From RGIG8306 sp964566025 (lineage in GTDB: Bacteria; Bacillota; Clostridia; Lachnospirales; Lachnospiraceae), in the NCBI GenBank assembly GCA_964566025.1, contig CAZMHF010000002.1, positions 27,223 through 91,222 of the forward strand: a stretch of DNA of 64,000 nucleotides. The letters are read 5' to 3'. This document shows positions 43,004 to 50,140 of the stretch, in pieces. The notes below the pieces were generated by a model. It was not told where the DNA came from. It did not search any database and was given only the letters and a program-made list of their open reading frames with translations. How positions within the stretch are numbered: position 1 is the stretch's first letter; the number at the start of each line of letters is the position of its first letter. A program made the position numbers and the translations under genes.

Positions 43004-43142
43004 ACGCTCTCCTCCATGGTTTAATCCTGCTTAAATTATACCACATCTAGCCTGAAAAAACTATTAAAAGACCATTAAAAGTTTCCGTTATTCGTCATTA
43101 TTTTTTTATTTTTTTACACATTGTACATTTCAAAATTTCCGC

Positions 43143-43171
43143 TTGACAGTTGTCAATTATTCTACTATAAT
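43143..43171 (+). promoter_or_regulatory. Consensus promoter of the tRNA-Pro/tRNA-Arg pair
   Basis: TTGACA, 17 nt, TATAAT: a full consensus sigma-A promoter 26 nt before the tRNA-Pro gene. Confidence 0.9.
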
Positions 43172-43197
43172 TAGACCGTTGCAATTCGGTAGGCTTT

Positions 43198-43271
43198 CGG
43201 AGCGTGGCTCAGTTTGGTAGAGCGTTCGGTTAGGGACCGAGAGGTCGCAGGTTCGAATCCTGTCGCCCCGA
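43198..43271 (+). tRNA. trnP: tRNA-Pro (AGG)
   Basis: Acceptor CGGAGCG faces CGCCCCG with an A-C mismatch at pair 4-69; discriminator A. Anticodon stem TTCGG/CCGAG encloses TTAGGGA, anticodon AGG at 43232-43234 with G37 as usual for Pro. T arm GCAGGTTCGAATCCTGT is normal. A34 is rare in bacterial tRNAs other than Arg-ACG. Confidence 0.93.
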
Positions 43272-43292
43272 TTGTTTCACAAACCAACATCC

Positions 43293-43366
<74 letters not shown>

Positions 43367-43373
43367 TAAAAAG

Positions 43374-43414
43374 AACCAGAGTAGATATTTTTCTTATCTA
43401 CTCTGGTTTTTTTT
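43374..43414 (+). terminator. Rho-independent terminator of the tRNA pair
   Basis: AACCAGAGTAGATA pairs with TATCTACTCTGGTT, 7-nt loop, followed by a long T run. Confidence 0.93.
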
Positions 43415-43431
43415 GTATCACACATATATTC

Positions 43432-43464
43432 AAAATCCCTCGCTTCTAAAAGAAACGAGGGATT
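43432..43464 (-). terminator. Rho-independent terminator of the infC operon
   Basis: Minus strand TCCCTCG pairs with CGAGGGA around a 12-nt loop and is followed by TTTTG, 21 nt after the rplT stop. Confidence 0.8.
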
Positions 43465-43484
43465 AATTTTAATATGTTAATAAA

Positions 43485-43841
43485 TTAAGCAATTTTGCTT
43501 TTTGCAATCTCTGCTAATTGTGCAAATCCAGCTGCGTCATTGATCGCCATATCTGCAAGCACTTTACGGTTCAATGTAATTTCAGCTAATTTTAAGCCGT
43601 ACATAAATTTTGAATAAGAAATTCCATTGATACGAGCTGCTGCATTGATACGAGCAATCCATAATTGACGGAATTGTCTTTTTCTTTCTTTTCTTCCCTT
43701 ATAAGAAGAAGTAAGTGCTCTCATCACTGATTGTTTTGCAACACGATATTGTTTTGATCTTGCGCCTCTATAGCCCTTCGCCAACTTCAACACGCGATTG
43801 TGTTTTTTCTTAGCGTTTGCTCCACCTTTAATTCTAGCCAT
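43485..43841 (-). CDS. rplT: 50S ribosomal protein L20
   Basis: A 118-residue basic protein that binds 23S rRNA early in 50S assembly and, in Bacillus, represses its own operon through the leader RNA. It has the typical MARIKGGANAKKKHNRVLKL start and KGRKERKRQFRQLWIARINA. It is the last gene of infC-rpmI-rplT, 31 nt behind rpmI, and is followed by a terminator. Length normal. Confidence 0.98.
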   Translation of the reverse strand: MARIKGGANAKKKHNRVLKLAKGYRGARSKQYRVAKQSVMRALTSSYKGRKERKRQFRQLWIARINAAARINGISYSKFMYGLKLAEITLNRKVLADMAINDAAGFAQLAEIAKSKIA

Positions 43842-43872
43842 GGTATCTATACCTCCTTCAACGTTTTAACTT

Positions 43873-44070
43873 TTATAAATATGGTAAACCTTTTTTTATT
43901 GCTTTTGCATTTGATGCGTCAATCACAATACCTTTTCTAAGATTTCTTTTTCTCTTAGTTGATTTCTTAGTCAAGATATGGCTCTTGTAAGCTTTCATTC
44001 TCACAAGTTTCCCTGTTCCAGTTTTCTTAAAACGTTTAGCAGCAGCACGATTTGTTTTAATCTTAGGCAT
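43873..44070 (-). CDS. rpmI: 50S ribosomal protein L35
   Basis: A 65-residue, very basic ribosomal protein (MPKIKTNRAAAKRFKKTGTG, then AYKSHILTKKSTKRKRNLRK). It is the middle gene of infC-rpmI-rplT, 23 nt after infC, with AAGGAGG upstream of the ATG. Normal length, nothing odd. Confidence 0.98.
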   Translation of the reverse strand: MPKIKTNRAAAKRFKKTGTGKLVRMKAYKSHILTKKSTKRKRNLRKGIVIDASNAKAIKKGLPYL

Positions 44071-44093
44071 CGTATATTCCTCCTTGATATATG

Positions 44094-44600
44094 TTATTTT
44101 TTTTCGGCTAATATCACAATTAGATTTCGACCTTCTGACTTAGCTGGCTTTTCTACAACTGCGATATCTTGCAATTCTTCGGCAAACTCATCCAAAATAT
44201 GTCTCAAAGAATTCATATGAGCAATCTCACGCCCTCTAAAGCGTAATTTTAACTTCACTTTGTTTCCTTTTGAAAGAAATTTTCGAGCAGCCGCAATTTT
44301 GGTATTGCGGTCGTTTACATCGATGTTTGGAGTCAATTGAATCTCCTTCAACTCAACGACTTTTTGCTTTTTCTTTGCTTCTTTTAGCTTGCGTGTCAAT
44401 TCATAACGGTATTTGCCGTAATCAATAATCTTGCAAACTGGTGGTTTGGCATTCGGTGCAATCTTGACTAAATCAAGCTCTGCTTCTCGTGCTTGACGAA
44501 GTGCATCTTGAATGGTAACAACTCCTAATTGAGCTCCGTCTTCTGCGACCAAACGTACTTCTTTGTCTCTAATTTGTTCATTAATCATTAAATCGTTAAT
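44094..44600 (-). CDS. infC: Translation initiation factor IF-3, ATT start
   Basis: IF-3 checks the start codon on the 30S subunit. 168 residues with INEQIRDKEVRLV, GVVTIQDALRQARE, PPVCKIIDYGKYRYE, the basic linker KLKEAKKKQK and VKLKLRFRGREIAH. The start is taken as ATT at 44600 because GGGGGTG at 44614-44608 is exactly 7 nt upstream; the first ATG (44588) is 19 nt from it. Rare AUU starts are the classical basis of infC autoregulation, since IF-3 rejects them. Frames reaching further upstream cross the leader terminator and are not real. Confidence 0.93.
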   Translation of the reverse strand: MNDLMINEQIRDKEVRLVAEDGAQLGVVTIQDALRQAREAELDLVKIAPNAKPPVCKIIDYGKYRYELTRKLKEAKKKQKVVELKEIQLTPNIDVNDRNTKIAAARKFLSKGNKVKLKLRFRGREIAHMNSLRHILDEFAEELQDIAVVEKPAKSEGRNLIVILAEKK

Positions 44601-44658
44601 GGTTTTACACCCCCGTACTAATTTGATAGGCTTGAATGCCTTCGCCTGTTTAATGCAT

Positions 44659-44683
44659 AAAAAAAGCGGATAGCATCTATCCA
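44659..44683 (-). terminator. Leader attenuator of the infC operon
   Basis: Minus strand GTGGATAG-ATG-CTATCCGC followed by seven T, lying about 60 nt before the infC start and 110 nt after the promoter. A premature terminator here fits the L20-controlled infC leader of Bacillus. No alternative anti-terminator pairing was worked out in full. Confidence 0.8.
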
Positions 44684-44792
44684 CAAAAATAACAAATCAC
44701 AAGGTGAAATGCAATATCTGAACCAATAGTCACGCTGTGCTATGGTGAGAGTGGATACTCTGCTTGCTTAGGTTGCGTTAAACAACAAGATG

Positions 44793-44821
44793 ATGATACC
44801 ATGCCACCATCTTGTTGTCAA
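44793..44821 (-). promoter_or_regulatory. Promoter of the infC operon inside an inverted repeat
   Basis: Minus strand TTGACA (44821-44816), 17 nt, TATCAT (44798-44793). The promoter is framed by the inverted repeat ACAACAAGATG and CATCTTGTTGT, which may also end transcripts of the GH8 gene. Confidence 0.8.
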
Positions 44822-44837
44822 TCACTTTTTGAAATTT

Positions 44838-45983
44838 CTATTCCCAAATTTTAAATCGCCCACTGAGCGCCAAAAACGCAAAAATGTAAAGGCAATTATC
44901 ATAATAGCGGCGATCACCTTTTCGTAGTGGTGTGTCGAAAAATGTTTTTACCCATTTTTTCGCCAACTCACCCTCACTTGCTAATGAGCCTTGTGCTGTT
45001 GTCGCCACAATCGCCGTTGGATGAAGTGCTTTTTCACCTTCGATTCGTCTGCCATCTATTTCGTATATACCAAAATCCATTGTTTTCATTTCGGCCTCGA
45101 GAAATTGCTGTTGCTTTGCAACGGCTGCGATTTGACCTTCATCAATACCAAACCATTCATAATCAAGTCCAATATTTGCCACCGTTCGATACGCATCGCT
45201 ATAAAACCAATCATGGCGATCGGTTGTCCATGGCAACGGACGGCTCATTGGCGAACCATCAAATTCTGCATATTCTGCATTAAGACCTGTCACAGGATGG
45301 CAAGCCTTTGCCAAATACTCACGACTCTTTTTTGCTGCAATTTTGAAGAATTCACGGTCTTCTTCATATGCCCACAAAGCAAATAACTCATAAAAATGTG
45401 GCAAATGATAAGACGGATCGGTAAAATCAATTCCTGGAACGAATAAAATTTGATAATTCTCTTGGTTCCACATAGGCGTTCCTATACGACCATCTCTACC
45501 TTTATGAATGCAAGCGTGCAAAATATCCTTTGCGTGCTTGCTATATTCGAAAATTCCTTCGCCATCCCCAAAGCGATGAGATGCAAAGAAAAGTGCCATC
45601 GCATAAAACTCTTCGCCATCTGGTGCTGGGCCATCTGCATTTTTCGTCCCATCTAATGCACAAGACCAAGCAAAATACCCTTCGTTATAGCCTTCATCCA
45701 TATACATATGGGTTTTTGACCATTTCCAAATGCGATCAAATTCATCTTTCATACCAAGCTGAACACACATCATCATGCCGTAAGACATCCCTTCCGTTCT
45801 AGCATCATGATTGCCCGTATCTTCTAGGTATCCCATATCGGTTCCCGCCGTATGAAAAATACGTTCCTCTTCATCATAAAAGAATGTATCCACTACTTCT
45901 TTTAAGCGTCTGTCAATATCCGCTTCACTAATCCCACATTCGTGAAACAAATTGCGGTACTTCTTTGTTTGAAATGCTCCCAT
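44838..45983 (-). CDS. GH8 reducing-end xylose-releasing exo-oligoxylanase
   Basis: Cytosolic glycoside hydrolase family 8 enzyme (381 residues), close to the Rex enzyme of Bacillus halodurans, which removes xylose from the reducing end of xylo-oligosaccharides. The DARTEGMSYGMMM segment holds the acid Glu and FYSDAYRTVANIGLD the base Asp. GYFAWSCALDGTKN, GPAPDGEEFYAMALFFASHR, DPSYHLPHFYELFALWA and RRYYDNCLYIFAFLALSGRF are nearly those I recall for Rex. No signal peptide, so it acts on imported oligosaccharides. It stands alone on its strand, ending at the infC promoter. Confidence 0.93.
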   Translation of the reverse strand: MGAFQTKKYRNLFHECGISEADIDRRLKEVVDTFFYDEEERIFHTAGTDMGYLEDTGNHDARTEGMSYGMMMCVQLGMKDEFDRIWKWSKTHMYMDEGYNEGYFAWSCALDGTKNADGPAPDGEEFYAMALFFASHRFGDGEGIFEYSKHAKDILHACIHKGRDGRIGTPMWNQENYQILFVPGIDFTDPSYHLPHFYELFALWAYEEDREFFKIAAKKSREYLAKACHPVTGLNAEYAEFDGSPMSRPLPWTTDRHDWFYSDAYRTVANIGLDYEWFGIDEGQIAAVAKQQQFLEAEMKTMDFGIYEIDGRRIEGEKALHPTAIVATTAQGSLASEGELAKKWVKTFFDTPLRKGDRRYYDNCLYIFAFLALSGRFKIWE

Positions 45984-46124
45984 AAAATTCTCCTATCAGG
46001 TTATTATGACGGCATTTTACCATGTCCTTTTCAATTGTTCTATTGACTTTTTGTTGTCTTCTTCTCAAATAGTGCTATATACGTGCTTCTTTATTAATTT
46101 TTTATAAAGAACATTCCCCTTTTC

Positions 46125-46153
46125 TTGTATTGCCTATTTTTATAACGTATAAT
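46125..46153 (+). promoter_or_regulatory. Promoter of the GNAT gene
   Basis: TTGTAT, 17 nt, TATAAT, 30 nt before the ATG. Confidence 0.75.
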
Positions 46154-46183
46154 CCATATATTATATAGAATGCGAGAGATTTT

Positions 46184-46756
46184 ATGAAAGCACACATTAT
46201 TGAACCAGAACACTACAAATTAATTTTTACTAAAATGCTTCGCGACTTTTTACCAAATGAACTTCCTCCTTTGCCTAACATGAAGAAGAACTTTAGTCGC
46301 AATTTATGGCGAGGCTATTTCTTTACGGACTCCAATATTTTTGTTGGCTACGCGATTGTGGCTGCACCACCTGATATTCCATTTGCCCTTATTAGTTATC
46401 TAGCGGTTGAACCATCTGCTCGTTCAAAGGGATATGGAAGCTATATTCTTAACTATCTTTCTGAAGAATATGCTTCCTATGATTTGCTTGTCGAAGTACA
46501 CGATCCGTTTTTTGCCAAAACAGAGCAAGAAAATATGCAATGCAATCGTCGCATTGCTTTTTATGAGAGCAACGGTTTTCACTTACTCCCTACCAAAAAG
46601 GTTGTTTACTTTGGTATTCCTATGCGTATCATGATTCAGCGACCAGATTTCATCCCTGATGTAGCAGCGATGATCCATGGTATTTATAGCGCTTCTATGC
46701 CTCCAAAGCTTCTCGAACATATTATTATTGAAAATTCTCCTGCACAAGAGGAATAG
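46184..46756 (+). CDS. GNAT-family N-acetyltransferase
   Basis: A 190-residue acetyl-CoA-dependent transferase. Motif A is VEPSARSKGYGSYILNYLSE near residue 75, with the pyrophosphate-binding R-x-x-G-x-G. Motif B follows in NRRIAFYESNGFHLLPTK. The N-terminus IIEPEHYKLIFTKMLRDF suits the start at 46184, although the ribosome binding site (GAGAG) is weak. Substrate unknown. It is monocistronic with its own promoter and terminator. Confidence 0.9.
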   Translation: MKAHIIEPEHYKLIFTKMLRDFLPNELPPLPNMKKNFSRNLWRGYFFTDSNIFVGYAIVAAPPDIPFALISYLAVEPSARSKGYGSYILNYLSEEYASYDLLVEVHDPFFAKTEQENMQCNRRIAFYESNGFHLLPTKKVVYFGIPMRIMIQRPDFIPDVAAMIHGIYSASMPPKLLEHIIIENSPAQEE

Positions 46757-46781
46757 TTGGTTAGTTGGTTAATCAGCATAG

Positions 46782-46825
46782 AAAAAACAGCATACCCTTG
46801 AATGAATCGAGGGTATGCTGTTTTT
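46782..46825. terminator. Bidirectional terminator between GNAT gene and uraA
   Basis: AAAAACAGCATACCCT pairs with AGGGTATGCTGTTTTT around 11 nt, with A and T runs on both sides, so it can stop transcription from either side. Confidence 0.92.
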
Positions 46826-46838
46826 ATGTGTGAAATAT

Positions 46839-48158
46839 TTATTCCTCTGTTGCTTGATTTTCTTCTTGATTTGGCTCTTCCATCGAAAATATATAGTCAT
46901 TTCCTGGCAATACTGCATTTAGCACAATACCAACAAATGCAGCAAGTGCTAAACCAGACAATTGGATAGTTACATCACTATTGATAACAAATGAAACACC
47001 ACCTGACATACCAAGTGCAAGAACAAGAATAGCGGCTACAATAATCAAGTTACGACTTTTTGTTAAATCGACTTTTGATTCAACTAAGTTGCGAATACCA
47101 ACTGCTGAAATCATACCATAAAGAACAAGTGAAACACCACCGATAATCGCTGTTGGAATTGAATTAATCAATGCAGCAACTTGTGGGAAAAAGGATAAAA
47201 TAATCGCTACCACTGCTGCAATGCGAATAACTGCTGGATCATATACTTTTGTAAGCGCTAATACGCCTGTGTTTTCGCCGTAGGTTGTATTGGCTGGAGC
47301 ACCAACAACGGCTGCCAAGCTAGTCGCAATACCATCACCTAGAAGTGTTCTGTGTAGACCTGGATCTGCAATATAGTTTTTGCCAACGGTTGCACTAATG
47401 GCAGAAACATCACCGATATGCTCCATCATTGTAGCAAGAGAAATCGGAACAATCGTCAAAATGGCACTTAAACTAAATTTCATAAATCTTGATGTGTGAA
47501 ATGGTATACCAATAATATCTGCCTCTTTTACCGTTGTAAAATCAACTTCTCCCAAAATAAGCGCTAACACATAGGAAGCTACGATGGCAATCAAAAGTGG
47601 TACAATTTTTATCATGCCTTTTCCGAAAACATTGCAAATGATGATGATGGCGATAGCAAATAACGCAATCCACCAATTATCTTTACAATTTCCAATCGCA
47701 GTTGGCGCTAAGGTTAAACCAATGGCAATAATAATTGGTCCTGTCACAACTGGAGGGAAGAAACGCATAATTTTCTTTACTCCAAAAAACTTGATCAATG
47801 CTGATAATAGCAAATATACTAAACCTGCTACAAAAACACCACCACATGCATAAGGCAACATCTTTGGATCAAATCCATCCGTTCCCACTTCGCCCGCTAT
47901 GGCAGCATAACCAGCAATAAATGCGAAAGACGATCCTAAAAACGCTGGAACCTTGCACTTTGTAATTAAGTGAAATAATAATGTTCCGATACCAGCCATC
48001 AATAATGTCGTTTGCACATTGAGACCTGTTAGAATTGGTACTAAAATTGTCGCACCAAACATCGCAAATACATGCTGAATACCTAGTAGTAGCATTCTTG
48101 GAATACCAAGCTCTTTTGCATGGTAAATCCCATTTTCCCCAATCTGTACTTTACTCAT
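46839..48158 (-). CDS. uraA: Uracil/xanthine permease, NCS2 family
   Basis: A 439-residue membrane symporter with about 12-14 hydrophobic segments. It begins with the cytosolic stretch MLLLGIQHVFAMFGATILVP typical of the family. It contains the substrate-site segments TMMEHIGDVSAISATVGKN and GAPANTTYGENTGVLALT, which match uracil permeases better than xanthine carriers. The C-terminus is short and acidic. It fits the nucleoside-salvage theme of the deo operon 6 kb away but has its own promoter; no PyrR-type leader was seen. Confidence 0.92.
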   Translation of the reverse strand: MSKVQIGENGIYHAKELGIPRMLLLGIQHVFAMFGATILVPILTGLNVQTTLLMAGIGTLLFHLITKCKVPAFLGSSFAFIAGYAAIAGEVGTDGFDPKMLPYACGGVFVAGLVYLLLSALIKFFGVKKIMRFFPPVVTGPIIIAIGLTLAPTAIGNCKDNWWIALFAIAIIIICNVFGKGMIKIVPLLIAIVASYVLALILGEVDFTTVKEADIIGIPFHTSRFMKFSLSAILTIVPISLATMMEHIGDVSAISATVGKNYIADPGLHRTLLGDGIATSLAAVVGAPANTTYGENTGVLALTKVYDPAVIRIAAVVAIILSFFPQVAALINSIPTAIIGGVSLVLYGMISAVGIRNLVESKVDLTKSRNLIIVAAILVLALGMSGGVSFVINSDVTIQLSGLALAAFVGIVLNAVLPGNDYIFSMEEPNQEENQATEE

Positions 48159-48195
48159 CTTTTACCTCCGTTTGTTGTTTTAAGTCCTTCATGTT

Positions 48196-48224
48196 ATTTT
48201 AGAACGAAACGATTTAAATTGCAA
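48196..48224 (-). promoter_or_regulatory. Promoter of uraA
   Basis: Minus strand TTGCAA, 17 nt, TAAAAT, ending 38 nt before the ATG. Confidence 0.7.
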
Positions 48225-48315
48225 CCATATTATTTATAATCATAGTGTCTATTTCCCATATTAGTTTATAGCGCGCTAATAATCGTCCCTTATATTTGTT
48301 CGCAAAGTATTTCTC

Positions 48316-48350
48316 AAAAAAATACCTTACCGCTTTCACGATAAGGTATT
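48316..48350 (-). terminator. Rho-independent terminator upstream of uraA
   Basis: Minus strand AATACCTTA pairs with TAAGGTATT around 12 nt and is followed by seven T. It would stop transcripts coming from icd or the sortase-signal relic. Confidence 0.88.
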
Positions 48351-48364
48351 CAACTAGTATTTAA

Positions 48365-48535
48365 TTTAACCTCCCAAGGAAGTCCCCCGCCTCTTAGGCG
48401 GTGGGTGGAACTTCCTTGTTTCAGTGGGAGTTCAAGCTCCCACTGAAATAGCAGCGAAGCTGCTGGGAAGGGTTACCAGCGCATTGTTGCACAATGCGAG
48501 AAAGTAGCGAAGCGGATTTCGAGTATTCGCATTGA
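48365..48535. mobile_element. Hairpin-rich relic, copy B of the palindromic element
   Basis: Begins with TTTAACCTCCCAAGGAAGTC, identical over 35 bases to the reverse complement of the element at 30137-30195. CAAGGAAGT and ACTTCCTTG close a stem with CCGCCT-CTT-AGGCGG at its tip. Three more hairpins follow: TTCAGTGGGAG/CTCCCACTGAA, AGCAGC/GCTGCT and CGCATTG/CAATGCG. There is no transposase frame. The design recalls the structured ends (and guide RNA region) of IS200/IS605 elements; this is inference. Confidence 0.5.
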
Positions 48536-48536
48536 C

Positions 48537-48659
48537 TTAGTTATTTTCTTTCTTTGTAGCTACTACTGCAACTGCAGCAAATGCGCCAATGATTGAAAGA
48601 ACAACGATCATGTTTACATTTGATGAACCCGTATCTGGTGAGTCAGTTTTTTTGATTTT
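48537..48659 (-). pseudogene. Relic of a sortase-anchored surface protein
   Basis: Forty codons without a start: KIKKTDSPDTGSSNVNM, then VLSIIGAFAAVAVVATKKENN-stop. This is a C-terminal sorting signal with SPDTG in place of LPXTG, a hydrophobic helix and a charged tail. An in-frame TAA lies just upstream at an A-rich run. The rest of the protein is missing, so it is the end of a deleted gene, next to the hairpin-rich relic. Confidence 0.7.
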
Positions 48660-48780
48660 TTATTACTTTTTTGCATTTTGTCGATTTCAAATCAAAACCG
48701 CTTAACTTTTTGAAACTTTTTTAAACTAACAACATGTATGCTTACTTAGAGCTACTAGATATTTCTATGATAGTGCCCTT

Positions 48781-49992
48781 TTATGATGAATATTTTTCGC
48801 TCAAACGTGCTTTGATTGCTAGAATAAAGTCTAAGCTATTGACGATATTGGTATCCGTCATCGTCGTAACAAGTGCTAGATCCTTTGTCATCGTTCCTGA
48901 CTCAATTGTCTCAATCGTTGCACTCTCTAGTGCATCTGCAAAAGCAACTAACTCTTCTAGAGAATCTAATTGACCACGCTTACGAAGTGCACCAGACCAA
49001 GCAAAAATAGTCGCTACGGAGTTAGTCGATGTCTCTAAGCCCTTTAAGTGATTGTAATAATGTCTTTGAACCGTTCCATGTGCCGCTTCGTATTCATAGC
49101 TTCCATCTGGTGAAACTAATACGGAAGTCATCATAGCAAGTGAGCCAAACGCTGTTGCTACCATATCACTCATCACGTCGCCATCATAGTTTTTGCAAGC
49201 CCAAATATAACCACCATCCGACTTCATCACGCGTGCTACTGCATCATCAATCAGTGTATAGAAATATTCAATCCCTAACGCTTCGAATTTCTCTTTGTAT
49301 TCTGCATCGTACATATCTTGGAAAATATCCTTGAATGTATGGTCATATTTTTTAGAAATGGTATCTTTAGAAGCGAACCATAAATCTTGCTTTGTATCAA
49401 TCGCATAATTGAAACAGCTTCTTGCAAAGCTCTTGATTGACTTTTCGGTATTGTGCATGCCTTGAATAATTCCATTTCCAGTCATCTCGTGGATTAATTC
49501 ACGTCTCTCAACGCCTTCTGTGTCTGTATAAACAAGCTCGCATTTACCTGCGCCAACTTTCATTTCTGTTGCCTTATATACATCGCCGTACGCATGACGA
49601 GCAATGGTAATTGGTTTTGTCCATGTTTTCACATATGGCTCAATCCCTTTTACGGTAATTGGTGCACGAAATACGGTTCCATCCATAATCGCACGAATTG
49701 TGCCATTTGGACTCTTCCACATCTCTTTTAGATTGTACTCCGAAACACGAGCAGCATTTGGTGTAATTGTCGCACATTTCACAGCAACGCCATATTTTAG
49801 TGCTGCATAGGCACTTTCGTATGTTACCTTATCATCTGTTGCCTCGCGGTGCTCTAGCCCTAAATCGTAATATTCTGTTTTTAAATCGACAAATGGTAAC
49901 AATAATTCATCCTTTATATATTGCCAAAGGATTCGTGTCATCTCATCGCCATCCATCTCAACTAATGGTGTTGTCATTTGAACTTTTGCCAT
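48781..49992 (-). CDS. icd: NADP-dependent isocitrate dehydrogenase, eukaryote-like type
   Basis: Oxidises isocitrate to 2-oxoglutarate with NADP. 403 residues starting TPLVEMDGDEMTRILWQYIK, with SPNGTIRAIMDGTVFRAPI (isocitrate-binding SxNxTxR), DDAVARVMKSDGGYIWACKNYDGD (metal-binding Asp residues) and the NADP site AAHGTVQRHYYNH. These mark subfamily II, the mitochondrial-like homodimer, not the E. coli type. In a fermentative Clostridium it likely provides glutamate carbon skeletons. It has AGGAGG upstream and its own promoter. Confidence 0.95.
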   Translation of the reverse strand: MAKVQMTTPLVEMDGDEMTRILWQYIKDELLLPFVDLKTEYYDLGLEHREATDDKVTYESAYAALKYGVAVKCATITPNAARVSEYNLKEMWKSPNGTIRAIMDGTVFRAPITVKGIEPYVKTWTKPITIARHAYGDVYKATEMKVGAGKCELVYTDTEGVERRELIHEMTGNGIIQGMHNTEKSIKSFARSCFNYAIDTKQDLWFASKDTISKKYDHTFKDIFQDMYDAEYKEKFEALGIEYFYTLIDDAVARVMKSDGGYIWACKNYDGDVMSDMVATAFGSLAMMTSVLVSPDGSYEYEAAHGTVQRHYYNHLKGLETSTNSVATIFAWSGALRKRGQLDSLEELVAFADALESATIETIESGTMTKDLALVTTMTDTNIVNSLDFILAIKARLSEKYSS

Positions 49993-50026
49993 ATCTTACC
50001 TCCTGATTTTCTTTCTCAACTATACA

Positions 50027-50055
50027 ATTATAACACATTTTCTCATTCAACTCAA
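50027..50055 (-). promoter_or_regulatory. Promoter of icd
   Basis: Minus strand TTGAGT, 17 nt, TATAAT with TGT before it (extended -10), 34 nt before the ATG. Confidence 0.75.
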
Positions 50056-50058
50056 TCA

Positions 50059-50140
50059 CTCTATAAATTGAATTGACTTTAAGTTGAAGTTGCCGCAACT
50101 TATCCCTCTATAAATTGAATTGACTTTAAGTTGAAGTTGC
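50059..50140 (-). repeat. 47-bp tandem duplication at the end of the GH2 gene
   Basis: CTCTATAAATTGAATTGACT and the following 15 bases occur at 50059-50093 and again at 50106-50140. They encode the last residues NFNLKSIQFIEG once inside the gene and once after its stop. Confidence 0.9.

Noticed and set aside
43004..43142. CtsR operator before mcsA
   Set aside because: No GGTCAAA heptad pair was found on either strand; only a weak extended -10 (TGGTATAAT) is visible.
48661..48676. ATG at 48676 as the start of a small LPXTG-type protein
   Set aside because: It is in another frame from the SPDTG signal and ends after 20 codons.
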